From: Guillardia theta CCMP2712
Lineage: Eukaryota > Cryptophyceae > Pyrenomonadales > Geminigeraceae
Assembly (NCBI RefSeq): GCF_000315625.1
Contig: NW_005434626.1
Span: 136,620-200,619 of the forward strand
Direction: 5' to 3'
DNA: 64,000 nt
The position numbers and the translations under genes are program-made. Each line of letters starts with the position of its first letter. The stretch's first letter is position 1. This document shows, piece by piece, positions 30,245-45,344 of the stretch. The notes under the pieces are model-generated. The model was not told the origin of the DNA and did not search any database. It saw only the letters and a list, made by a program, of their open reading frames with translations.

Positions 30245-32971
30245 TCACACGCTGTCCAAGAAGTCTCCCAGCAGCTCCTCCTCCTCTTTCGTCTTCTTCA
30301 GCCCTGCACACGGAGGCTCTCACGACGCGCAGGGGAGAGGCAGCTGACTTACCTCCCATGGTAGGAGGAAGCACAGAAACCCCCTTCTCCGTGACGTGAG
30401 GCTTGGGCTTTCGGATCCCCGATTTCTGACACATGCTCATTTCAGGGAAGAAGACAGAAGAAACGAGGCCAAGAGAATGCGAGGGAGGAGGGAGGAGGGA
30501 GGAGGGAAGAAGGCTTACTTTTCCACTTTGCGTGAATTCTCGCCAGCTGTCGATGCGATTCAAGCGAGCTTCGTCCCAATCTTTTGCGACGTTCTGAAGT
30601 AGCAGAAGGATCAGCGGTCATGAATGGAGCAACAATAGCAGAAGGATCAGCGGTCATGAATGGAGCAACAATAGCAGAAGGATCAGCGGTCATGAATGGA
30701 GCAACAATAGCAGAAGGATCAGCGGTCATGAATGGAAAAACAGCGTTTCACCTCTTGCACTTTTGTCTCCTGCTTGAGCTTGGCTAATGATTCCTTGTCT
30801 CGCTTCTCGTTGGCGATGAAAACTTTCTCTGCATGAGATCGTCGCTTCTCGAGCTGAAAGATTTTGTCAGAGGAATGTCTCAATGCAAACTCACGGACCT
30901 GGTTCAAGATGCGCAAAGCAGCCTCTCTCGTCCCGTCCACTAACATGTCCTCCTCCTCTTGGTTGAATTCATCTGCATCCGCAGTCTGCAGGAATCGTCA
31001 TCATCTCCACCATCTACTAACTTATCATCATTGACCAAACAATGAACTCCATCATACTGATCTCCATCGTCTCAATCCTCCTCCTCATCCTCATCCTCCT
31101 CCTCCTCCTCCTCCTCCTCCTCATCGTCATCGTCATCACGCATGTTAAGGGACCTGAAAGGTATCATCCTCTGCTTCCGTGCGCGGTCGCTTCTTGACGC
31201 CACCGAAGAGAGCACTGCGAAGTTTGTTCACATCCGCAGTTCGCACTTTCTTGCGAGCAGCTGCTTCCTCCCGCTCCTGGCGCTTGCGCTTCTTGAGCTC
31301 TCGCTCGGCCTCCTGCCGAGCTGCATCCATCACTTCGACATAGAATTTGCGTTTATCCGCATCCTCCAGCTCGGCCAGCGCTTTCTTGCAGGCTTCAAAG
31401 GCTTCCTCGGCACGGGGGTGCTTGCACTTGTCAGGGTGCACCATGAGCGACACCCTCCTGTAGCCCATCTTGATCTCCTCCACCGTCATGTCCACGCGGA
31501 CTTGCAGCACCTCGAAAGGGTTCAGCTTGTACTTGAGGATTCGCTCAACTTGCTGCTTCCTCTCCAAGTCCGAGGTTTCGGAAAAGAATTCTGACAGGAG
31601 CTCGAGATCAGCCTCTGCCAGCGGCTCTTCCGGCGGCTCCTCCTTCTTCTCCTCTTTCACTTTCACGTCAGACTCATCAGTCGCCTTTCCTTGGTCCTTA
31701 TCCTTCGCCGCGTCCCCTGCAGGCTCAGCTTTGGCTGACGGCATGATCTCCGCAAGCCCCTTGAGGAGTGTGCTGTTTTCAGGCTCGTAGCGGAGACCCT
31801 CCTGGTAGGCCTGGATCGCCTCGTTCCTTCGGTTCAGCCCCACCAGCGCAGCCGCTTTCCTTCCGTAGCCCTTGGCCCATCGAGGAGCAAGGTTGATACA
31901 CTTCTGCGCGTCATTCAAAGCGCTTTGAAACTGACTGACAGACGAGTATGCAGCGCTTCTGTTGGAGAACAGCACGTGGTTGCTCTTGTCCAGCTCGATC
32001 GCGTCCGTGAAGAAAGAAACAGCATCCTCGAAGTTCCCGGAGCTGAACGCCTTGTTGCCCTTACTCTTGAGAGTTTCAATCTTGCTTGCCTTGGCCGTTG
32101 CAGCGCTCTGCTTCTGATCTTCCTCCGTCTTGCATGGGTCACTCACAGCTGCGCTTTGAGATTTCATCTCTCCGAACGGCTCGTATGATGCGTTCTTCTG
32201 CGCCTCGACATGTCGCTCTTTGAGGTCCTCGATCGCTTGCTTTGAAGCCTCTCTGCCGGGCTCGAGCTCAAGCATCCTCTGGTGCACTTCTATCGCCTCT
32301 TCGAACCGATTCAGTCCTTCCAACGCTGCTGCTTTCCTGCCATGCCCTTTGATCCAGTCAGGATTGTTCTTGACGCACTCATTGGCGTCGTCCAGAGCTT
32401 TCTTCCACTCCCTGCAAGAGCATGTGCTCACTCTCAGCACGAACATGGTCGCAGTACCTCAAACGCGCGTATGCAGCACTTCGGTTGCTCAACAGGACGT
32501 GGCAACCTGGACGTTTCTCCAACCCAAGTGTATAGAACCAGATGGCATCATCGACCTTATTGGCTAAGAGAATAAGCAGAAATCAGATGCAGAAGAGATA
32601 CATGCAGAACATCTGGTCAAGTACAAAAGCTTGTTGACGAGCAACAGGACAATCGACATGCCAGAAAACAGAGACCATCTCCGTTCATACGAGATCAGAA
32701 AAGAGATAACATATTGATTCATATGATTTCGCATTCAGTGAGGTCAGAGTTGCATCGACACTCCACGACAGTGCGAGAGTGACAAAAGACCCAAGTGAAG
32801 TCGAATCATGCTCGTGTGCATGCGTATGCGCATGAGTGAGAGCATGGCGGACGAGAGGCAGGAAGAGCAAGCATCCTCACCTTGAAGCATCTTGTTCCCC
32901 AGCTCCTTGCAATCGTCTGCGCTGCTTCCCTTCACCCCCCCCGGCAGAAGAGCCTCCGCTACCGCCGCCAT
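30245..32971 (-). CDS. TPR protein fused to a DNAJC8-like J domain
   Basis: The minus-strand ATG at 32971 starts MAAVAEALLPGGVKGSSADD. TPR units follow across exons at about 32570-32400 and in a long exon (32420-31155): LSNRSAAYARLR, NPDWIKGHGRKAAALEGLNR, a second Hop/STI1-like set (KSKGNKAFSSGNFEDAVSFF, LFSNRSAAYSSVSQFQSAL). After an acidic linker comes NPFEVLQVRVDMTVEEIKMG with the J-domain HPD (LMVHPDKCKHP). Exons at about 30990-30760 and 30600-30520 give the DNAJC8-type tail, including DWDEARLNRIDSWREF (DNAJC8: RVDSWRNF) and KSGIRKPKPHVTEKG, ending GDFLDSV. DNAJC8/SPF31 is a spliceosome-associated J protein; TPR sets of this kind bind Hsp70/Hsp90 tails. The fusion suggests a chaperone adaptor for splicing complexes (inference). 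Confidence 0.8.
30598..30732. repeat. 36-bp tandem repeat in an intron
   Basis: The unit AGCAGAAGGATCAGCGGTCA plus 16 further bases (36 bp) is repeated about 3.7 times almost perfectly. It occupies the intron between the exon ending KQETKVQE and the exon starting NVAKDWDEAR of the TPR-DNAJC8 gene. Confidence 0.9.
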
Positions 32972-33338
32972 GGAATTGTCTGGACTCTTTTTGGGCCTCG
33001 TCCCCGCTAAGCCTCTGGCCTCTTCCCCCTCCTTGCCCTCTTTACTGTAACGGCTACGTTATATTTGGGGCAGAGAGGGGATGTGGGGGACCTCTAAGGA
33101 GATGGCGGGAAGATCATCAAATTAGGACTAGGGAAAGGAGAACGAGAGCAGGAGGAGCAGGAGGAGCAGGAGCAGGAGCAGGAGCAGGAGGAGCAGGAGG
33201 AGCAGGAGGAGCAGGAGGAGCAGGAGGAGGAGCAGGAGGAGGAGCAGGAGCAAGAGAAGAGAAGAGTAGATAAATCAAGAATGAGGCAGTGTCGGATAGT
33301 GTTGGGCTGTGGAGTTGCTTTTAGTTAAGACATGCCGG
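32972..33338. promoter_or_regulatory. Divergent promoter region with (GGAGCA)n tract
   Basis: A 367-bp gap between the TPR-DNAJC8 start and the polymerase start. It holds TTTGGGGCAGAGAGGGGATGTGGGGG (33063-33090, split here only for description) and a GGAGCA/GGAGGAGCA repeat at about 33150-33250. No open frame is supported. Confidence 0.4.
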
Positions 33339-37707
<4,369 letters not shown>

Positions 37708-37867
37708 AAGGTCAAGCGATTTTCTCTGAGATCCGTTGGATGTAAACTAGCCTTCGCTCCTGCTGCGCCCTGTCAATCTCCTCCCATCGCCTCTCCTTGC
37801 GCGTTCGCTTTTCCTCCTTCATTCTCAGGTACCACCGCCTGCCAGTGCATGTCAGCGCTCCAGCTGG

Positions 37868-40429
37868 TCAAACTTCACTATCGTCCGACTGGATCTTGCG
37901 GAGGGACTTGTCTTGCAGGGTCGCATGCAGCCGATGTTTGATCTGCCGCCTCGTCAGCTCACCGGCCTGTCAGGAGCCTCCCGGACCCTCTCAAACATCT
38001 CCTCCTGCTCCTCCAGGTCCGGGCGGTTGAAGTACTCGGCAAGCCCATCTGCCCTCCAGGTGAACCGGCGGAGCTCCTGGTACCAGGCGCCGTCCTCGTC
38101 GTCCTTCCAAGCGAGGTAGAGGAAGCGAGTGTGCTGCCTGCTGGGCGACTTGCTTGACGGGGTTCTCACCACGATCTCTTGACCCCCTCCAGCTGGAATT
38201 CAGCACAGAGGAAGCAGAGCAGCAGCAAGCCAGCAGACTCACCGCAGAAGCCCTCGAAGCTCCAGCGCTCATGTTGGATGCAGTGTCTCATGTTGTACTC
38301 CCAGCTGGCGTCCTGCTGTCCCATCAGCGCCTCCTCGTCTCGTCGTCTCCCCGCACTCGCTCGCTCATCTCTATCAGCAGCATCCCAGCCTCCGTCAGCA
38401 CCTGTCCCGGTTGTGAGGCCATGGCAAGCGGAGAAGAAGACAGCACCAGCAGGCATTCCTCCCAGTCCTCCGCCTTGTCCTTGTTGCCGCTTTCTGCGTG
38501 GAAAAGATCGGATGCCACTGGAGCAACTGGAGGAGGAGTGGGGGGAGGGGGAGGAGGATGAAGGGGAGGAGGAGGAGGAGGAGGAGGAGGAGGAGGAGGA
38601 GGAGGAGGAGGAGGAGGAGGAGGAACCTTTCAGCTTCCAGGCTTTCCCGCGACGTAAAGCAGGTTGATGAAGCATATCGTCCATCTGCAGTAACCTTGAG
38701 CTGAGAGCTGCTGGGGGAGAGCTGGGAGAGGAGCCTCACGCGGCGGGCTCGGAGGTTAATCGACTTGCGCTTGTCGCTCATCTCCTTCTTTTTGTTGGCG
38801 AGGACCTCGCTGACGTCAGAGTTGAGCCTGCGAGGAGCCGATGAGCCAAGCCAGGAGGGAAGCAGATACACGCACAAGATGATCTCTCCCGGTAGCTCCA
38901 GCAGGTTGAGAGATCTATCCGCATGCGCTTCCCGGGGAGGAGAGTCTCTGTCTTCGTCGAGCCTCTCTGCCCTGCTGACTTGCAACTCCTTCTTGACACT
39001 CCTCGCTCTGAAGCAGACGAGATCAGCTCAGTCACGCACAAGCATGTTGCTGCCTTCTCAGTGGAGATTTGCTTCCCTCCTTCACGCTCTTTGGCTGTTT
39101 CAACGGCAGCGACTTGGAGCCATCGAAGGGACGCGGCGGGAGATCGTTCGACCTGTTCCTGCAACCAGCACAACCTTCACAAGCCTCGCGATGACAGTAG
39201 GAGCGTCACGCTGCTCACGAACCAAGAGGGTTGGAGCTTGGAGACGTTCATGAGCTCGGGACGGAAGGTTCGAACAAGCAGGTTCTTGCGGATGGAGCTT
39301 GCTCGCAGCCGGTTATCTTGCTCCTTCACCATGTTCATGTGCTGCATGTTATGCAGCAGCCTTTCGCTCCTTCTGTTGACCTTGTTGAATCTCTGACAAG
39401 CAAGTGAATCGCGATAGAGGAGAACAAGGTCTGACCGTTTGCACAGCTCCCAGCAAGACTGTCGCCTCGTCCTTGCTCAGATTCCCTCTCCTTCGCCTCA
39501 TCAGGCACCAGCTGAAAGCTTTCAGCTCGTCGCCTACCTGTCAAGTCCCATGCTTATCCTATCCGACGTCTTGATCTCCGCTATGAACCTGCTCGGCCCT
39601 CATTGTCTTCTCTATCAAATCTCTTCGTACTCTGAGAATTTCTCAGCTCTGGTCGCCTCCAGCTCGGAAATGTGCGAATCATGCGCTTGACTCGACGATC
39701 TTTGCTTGGCGGCATCTGAGACCATGTAAGCGGTTATGTCTGTTACTCCTCCTGCGGCGCAAAAGAAAATCGAAGAGGAGAACAAAGGTGTAAACAGACG
39801 CATACAAACATTCAGTCATCAGAATCGCCTCCACATGTCATCGAACAACATCACACAGCCTCTGAGCACCGGCTGCCTCCAAGTCCATCCAGGACTTCTC
39901 CTCCTTCGCCATCGACTTCTTTCCTGCTGGTCTAGGCGGCACCAGAGCTTCGCCTCCCTGCAGCTCCAGGGGATGACTGCTCGACATCAGCGGCGCGAGA
40001 GCAGCAGAAGAGAGTCCCGCACATCTTGACGTCTCGTCTGACTTTGCATCCTCCGCTAGCAAGCAACTCAGTCGCGCCTCCTCACGCCGATCTGCTTGCC
40101 TCACCCCTTGTAACCCCGCGCCTCCAGGAACCTCCGCGTGCCCAGGTAGAAGCAACTTTGCCGGAGATCCTCCCGCTCATGCTCCCGGAGGAAGTTGAAC
40201 CTGAGAGGAGGTCAGAGGCACGGGGAGCGGAGGAAAGCCTTCACGTCGGAGAATCTTGCGATGCCGCATACGAGAACCAAGTCGACTCTCTGCGATCTCT
40301 GTGCTCATAGTCGGGTTTCTGGTACCTCGCGGTCAGAGCTGGATGCTGCCGAGGAGAAGTGAAACTCTGGTCGTAGCTGCTCTGTAATCGCGCCCTAGCA
40401 GACAAGGGGATGGAAAGAGCTGAAGTCAT
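37868..40429 (-). CDS. Multi-exon coiled-coil protein of unknown function
   Basis: The minus-strand ATG at 40429 (MTSALSIPLSARARLQSSYD) leads into exons with RYQKPDYEHRDRRESTWFSY, NFLREHEREDLRQSCFYLGT, SSSHPLELQGGEALVPPRPA, SDAAKQRSSSQAHDSHISEL, RFNKVNRRSERLLHNMQHMN, LNSDVSEVLANKKKEMSDKR, RFLYLAWKDDEDGAWYQELR with EYFNRPDLEEQEEMFERVRE, and the last exon IKHRLHATLQDKSLRKIQSD, with a stop at 37868. The composition is helical with Tyr/Phe-rich islands, typical of structural axonemal or cytoskeletal proteins, but this is only an impression. The family is not recognised. A (GGA)n tract at 38520-38630 lies in one intron. Confidence 0.5.
38520..38632. repeat. (GGA)n microsatellite in an intron
   Basis: About 110 bp of GGA/GAGGAG repeats on the plus strand (TCC on the sense strand of the minus gene), between exons of the unknown coiled-coil gene. 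Confidence 0.9.
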
Positions 40430-40898
40430 GCTTGTATCTCTTACAAGCTCAGACTATGTGCCAATCACCACAGACTGAGAGTTTCAACCAACTTTTGACT
40501 GCACATCCTTCGACTTGACCGTGAGTCAAGTCAAGTTGGATGTCTCTCATGCTCAGTGGGTACTGTGACGGCATGTCACCTGTTGCCATGTCTGAGTCCC
40601 ATGTCACGAGTCGCTCGCTCTTGTCTTGTGCTTGTTCGGCTCTAACGGAAGGACAAAAAAGGATCCATAGGCCCGTAAAAGGTGGTTTTACTGTATTCAG
40701 GTAATTGAGAATAAATAAAATTCTTTCAGCTATCATCTTTCTTTTGGACCAATAGCCCCATAGCCTCCAGCTGTCCATAGGTTCTAGGGGTGGTGGGGTA
40801 CTATGGTAGGGGTGATGTAGGCTCGAATTGAGGTCGTTTTCAAGGGTAGGGCAATGAAAGTCTAGGGTCAGGGTTTTGGGGGTTCCTCGCAGCGCGGC
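40430..40898. promoter_or_regulatory. Divergent promoter region of the PRP5-like gene
   Basis: A small inverted repeat at about 40513-40535 (TTGACCGTGAGTCAA, AGTCAAGTTGGA) and AT-rich DNA are followed by GGGGTGGTGGGGTACTATGG and TAGGGGTGATG (about 40788-40820), 80-100 bp before the ATG at 40899. This matches the G-run motif seen at other gene starts. Confidence 0.4.
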
Positions 40899-43800
40899 AT
40901 GGGGGAAGGGAGCAAGGATGGACACGGGAGGGAGGAGGAGAGGGAGAGGGAGGAGAAGGAGAGGAAGAGTGACAGAGATAGGAAGAAAGACAGAGATGAT
41001 CGAGATCGAAAGTCATCCCGAAGATCCCGCTCCAGATCGAGATCGAGGGAAAGGAGGAGGAGGAGCAGGAGCCCCGACCGGAAGAAGGATCGGGATCGAC
41101 GATCTCGCTCTCGCTCGCGAGACAGGAGAAAACGGAGCAGAAGCCCCGACAGGCACAAGAAGAAGGACAAAGACCGGCGAAGATCCAGGAGCAGGTCCAG
41201 GAGCAGATCTCGAGACAAGGATGAAAAGAAGAGGAAGCGGGACGAAGAGAAGGAGAAGCAGAAGGAGAGGGAGAGGGAGAGAGAGAAAGAGAGGGAGGGA
41301 GAGAAGGAGACGACAAAAGAAAGTGAAGACAAAGAAACAGAAAAGGCCGTGGATAAGGAGAGAGAGAAAGAACTTGAAAAGGAAAAGGAGGTTGAGGAGG
41401 AGAAGAGGAAAGAGGCAGAACTGGAGCAGAAACGGAAGGAGCAAGAGGAGCTAGAAGAACAGATGAGAATCAGGAGAGAGAGAGTGGCTAAATGGCGCGA
41501 AGAGCAAAACAAGTCATCGGGAAATGCTGAGGAGGGTGCTGGCACCGAAAGTCATGACACCGAGATGGTGGAAGCAACGGAGATGGTCGAAGAAGAGACG
41601 AGCCAGCAGAAGCAGCAGATGGCGGAAGAGAACTACTTTGATAAAGACGACGACGACGAGGAAGAGATGAAGCCTGCAGCCATGGAGGAAGCCGGCGCTA
41701 CTGAACCCCAGACGAATGAAGGAGCTGGTAAGGCGGAGGAGGAAGAGGAGGATCCCCTCGAGGCCTACATGAAATCCGTGAATTCTGAAGTGAAACAGCT
41801 CGAGGAGGTAGACAAGAAACGGATGAGCAACGTTGTGGACATGGACTCTATTCTGAAGATGAACAAGAATCAAGGTAGTGCAAACCAAGGGAAGTCCAGG
41901 TCCATGGAAGGATTGGGGGTTAGGATGGAAGTTGAAGACAGTATTCCCGACCTCGATGAAGAATTGAAGAGAAAGAATGAGGAGTTTGATATCAAGCAAT
42001 GGTTAGAAAGTAAGAACCAATGTAGGAATCTTAGACCTGTCGATCATTCTCAGATGAACTACGTGCCGTTTCGACGCAATTTTTACATAGAAGTGCCTGA
42101 AATCGCCAAGATGACCGATGACGAAGTCAAGGATTACAGGTCGACGTTGGATGGAATCAAAGTGCGAGGAAAACGCTGCCCGAATCCAATCAAGACTTGG
42201 TTTCAATGTGGTCTCAGCGATCGTGTCCTTGCTGTGATCAAGAAGTTGAACTGGAAGAAGCCAACACCTATTCAGTGTCAGGCGCTTCCTGTCATCATGA
42301 GTGGCAGAGATTGTATTGCCGTCGCAAAAACTGGATCGGGAAAGACTGCAGGCTATCTGCTTCCTTGCTTTCGCCATGTGCTTGATCAACCTGCTATCGA
42401 GATTGGTGATGGACCAGTTGCGCTTGTTTTTACCCCAGCAAGAGAGTTGTGCATTCAAGTCTTCTTACAAGCAAAACATTTCTTTAAGCATACCGGAGTT
42501 ACAGGATGTGCAGTCTATGGTGGTGCACCAGTGGCAGACCAAATTGCTGAGCTCAAAAAGGGGCCGCAGATTGTGATTTGCACTCCAGGCAGGATGATTG
42601 ATATGCTTTGTGCCAATGCTGGAAGAGTAACGAATCTACGAAGAGTGACGTACTTGACCATCGATGAGGCTGACCGCATGTTTGACTTGGGCTTTGAGCC
42701 ACAGATTACAAAGGTACTTGAGAATACGAGACCAGATCGCCAAACTGTCTTCTTCTCTGCTACATTCCCCAAGCAGATGGAAAATTTGGCAAAGAAGCAC
42801 TTGAGAAACCCCATCGAGATGGTTGTCGGCGGTCGAAGCGTAGTGTCTGATACCATCGAACATTTTGTCGAGCTTCGTGAAGCGAGCACCCGCTTCCTAC
42901 GCACTCTTGAGTTGCTTGGCGAGTGGTATGAGAAAGGACAAATTCTGCTGTTTGTGGAAAGACAGGAAAGCTGTGATGAGCTGATGGGTATGCTAATCAA
43001 GCAAGGGTACGCGGCCCTTACATTGCATGGTGGTATGGACCAAGCAGACAGAGACTCGACCTTAGCAGATTACAAGAATCAAGTTGCCAACATATTGATT
43101 GCAACCAGTCTTGCTGCGAGAGGCCTTGACGTCCCGGGGTTGAATCTCGTCGTCAACTATGATGCTCCCTCGCACTATGAGGACTATGTGCATCGAGTGG
43201 GACGTACGGGAAGAGCTGGGAGGAAGGGTACTGCGTACACTTTTGTTGACCCGTCGCAACGACAGCTCATTCCTGATCTTGTTCGCGCCTTGACACTTTC
43301 AAATCGACCAGTCCCTAAGGTAAGATCCATCCCTACCTCTCGTCTGCAGTATCTCTCTCACGTTTGTGATACAGGATCTGAGAGATCTCGTAAACGAAAT
43401 CAAAGCCGAGAAGAAGAAGGGCAATAAGGTTGCCAAAGGCTCAGGCTTTGGTGGCAAAGGGTATAAGTTCGATGAGGCTGAGCAAGCCAAGATGAAAGAA
43501 GCAGCGGCGAGATCAAGAAAGCAGTTGCTGCTTCAGAATGGCGAAGAAGTATCTGACGACGAAGAAGAGCCCATGCAGGATGAAGACTTTGAAGAGCAAG
43601 CTACCAATCTCACTGTCCAACATCAGCAAAAAGTGGCTGATTGGTCGGCCAAGACGATTGAGAAGGAAAGCAACAAGGCATTCAATGACTTGGTAAAAAA
43701 GGCGACAGGAGGTCTTTTGCTCAAGGACATTGTCCCCACCAACGCAGCTGGTGTTCCAACGGCAGGCGCCATCGGTATGCCGTTCGAACGTAACATTTCA

Positions 43801-44586
43801 AACATGTCGTTTGATTGCGTTGCAGCTGGCGTTGCACATCAACACCCGACTGCTGCACCTCAAGCCGGGCAAGCCGGAGGTCAACCTTGACATGCAACCC
43901 TGGTTACACTGACACTCTTGCAGGAGCACTTGTCACAAGCGACATCGCTGCCCGCGCCAAGGCTGCTGCGGCTGCTCTTGGTCTCACCGCCTCGTCCGGT
44001 GGGGCAGCAGCTCCGATGGCAGGAGGCGGAGCGTTGGTGACTACAGGAGGAAATCCGCCGTCAGCCATGCAAGCCATGGAGGCTGCCAAGAGAGCAGCCG
44101 CGGCCTTGGGTCTCGGGGGCGATGGGACAGAGAATGATCATTATTCAGAAGAGCTCGAGATCAACGACTATCCTCAGGCAATTGCTCGCGACGAGACTTG
44201 TTGCGCACCTGACTGAACTCTCAGCACGCGAGATGGAAGGCGACTCATCGTGACAGCATCACTCCCATCATTGAGTTCTGCGATGTCTGCGTCACGGCAA
44301 AGGGCATCTACGTGAAACCGGGCCTCAACCCCCCACCTGGCAAGTGCTCTCCCTCGTGACTCGCGTTGAACTGCCTGACTTTCGCTTTGGGCAGGCGAGA
44401 GGAAGCTTTATCTGCTGGTGGAGGGAGATTCAGAGATGAAGGTCAAGAGCGCAATCAATCAGGTCATGAGCCACTTGCCTCTTGTAACAGAGTCTGACAA
44501 GCCCTCAGTTCAAGAAGTTGTTGCAAGAGGCCACGCTGGAGTCGGACGAGGCTCAACGTCCTTTGTTCTCCAAGTACACTGTGTAG
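40899..44586 (+). CDS. PRP5: PRP5/DDX46-like DEAD-box RNA helicase
   Basis: Spliceosomal ATPase that acts with U2 snRNP/SF3B1 at the branch site (family knowledge). The ATG at 40899 opens a long exon to about 43320. The N-terminus is an RS/RD/RE-rich domain (residues 10-150) followed by a charged coil; DPLEAYMKSV is the conserved DPLD-type Prp5 motif. Helicase motifs: Q-motif KPTPIQCQALP, I AKTGSGKT, Ia PARELCIQ, Ib TPGR, II DEAD (TIDEADRMFDLGF), III SAT, IV-VI through VNYDAPSHYEDYVHRVGRTG. Later exons carry DLRDLVNEIKAEKKKG, the KH-like tail LEINDYPQAIARD, HARWKATHRDSITPIIEF, RKLYLLVEGDSEMKVKSAIN and end at FSKYTV with a TAG at 44586. Motif Ia has Ala and Cys where PTRELAxQ is usual; otherwise complete. 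Confidence 0.93.
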
Positions 44587-44744
44587 GGTCTACTACACTA
44601 TACTTGTTTACTGGTTTCATGATTAAAACTTTCTGCCAAATACTCGTTTCTTCCCATTCAACTCTTGTCTTTCACCTCAGGTGAAAGTTAGCCAAAAGCG
44701 GCGAAGAGAAGCGGCGAAGAGGAGTGGAGAGGAGGATTGGCAGC

Positions 44745-45344
44745 TCACGAGGTTGAGCTTGAGTGGTTCTGCGCTCCTTGTGTTGTCTTGTGCAGGAAAG
44801 TGTGCGGAGCCCAGGTGAACTCCGGGTAGACCATGGCGTACGAGGTCGAACTCCCGCTGTGTGAGTAGAGCTTATGCTTACTGCTGACAGACAAGAACTT
44901 TCTTCCTTTCATGCTCTTCTCAGCTAAAAGTATCTGGTCACTTGTGGCGTCTCCTGGGTAGCTAATCTGCACCGACTTCAGGCTTTTGAGCGACGACACT
45001 GTAGATGCAAGCGGCTGCGTTCTTGAAAGTCGATCCTTGCTGGCACGCAAGCTAGATGAGTGACCCTTCAAGATCGTGCGATCAAAATGAGGAAGATCAT
45101 CCTCTTGACTCCAAATGTTCATGACATGCACTGTGAACGATTCTCTTCTTTGGCTCGGAGTCAACAGGCCATCGCGCTGCATGGGCAGCGATGGAGCTGC
45201 TTCCCTCACAGGATTGGACCTCTCATCAGAGACATCGCGTCTTGTTCTCATTGTCTTCTCTTGTCCATTCCCGACTCCTCCTTCACTATGAACCCTCCGC
45301 GCATGGCGCTCGATGCGGGTCCCTGCAAGCCATAGCGGTTCCAT
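44745..45344 (-). CDS. Hypothetical Ser-rich protein
   Basis: A single 199-codon frame from an ATG at 45344 to a stop at 44745, 158 bp from the end of the PRP5-like gene on the other strand. It is hydrophilic and Ser/Lys-rich with no recognised domain, signal or membrane segment. In favour: the GC island and C-run tract typical of gene starts begin immediately upstream at about 45360, and convergence fits the local pattern. Against: no homology and bland composition. Confidence 0.4.
   Translation of the reverse strand: MEPLWLAGTRIERHARRVHSEGGVGNGQEKTMRTRRDVSDERSNPVREAAPSLPMQRDGLLTPSQRRESFTVHVMNIWSQEDDLPHFDRTILKGHSSSLRASKDRLSRTQPLASTVSSLKSLKSVQISYPGDATSDQILLAEKSMKGRKFLSVSSKHKLYSHSGSSTSYAMVYPEFTWAPHTFLHKTTQGAQNHSSSTS

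Noticed and set aside
30598-30732. Possible CRISPR array
   Set aside because: The 36-bp units are tandem without spacers and lie in a eukaryotic intron.
40868-41545. Long minus-strand Ser/Leu/Phe-rich frames
   Set aside because: Antisense shadows of the RS/RE-rich N-terminus of the PRP5-like helicase.
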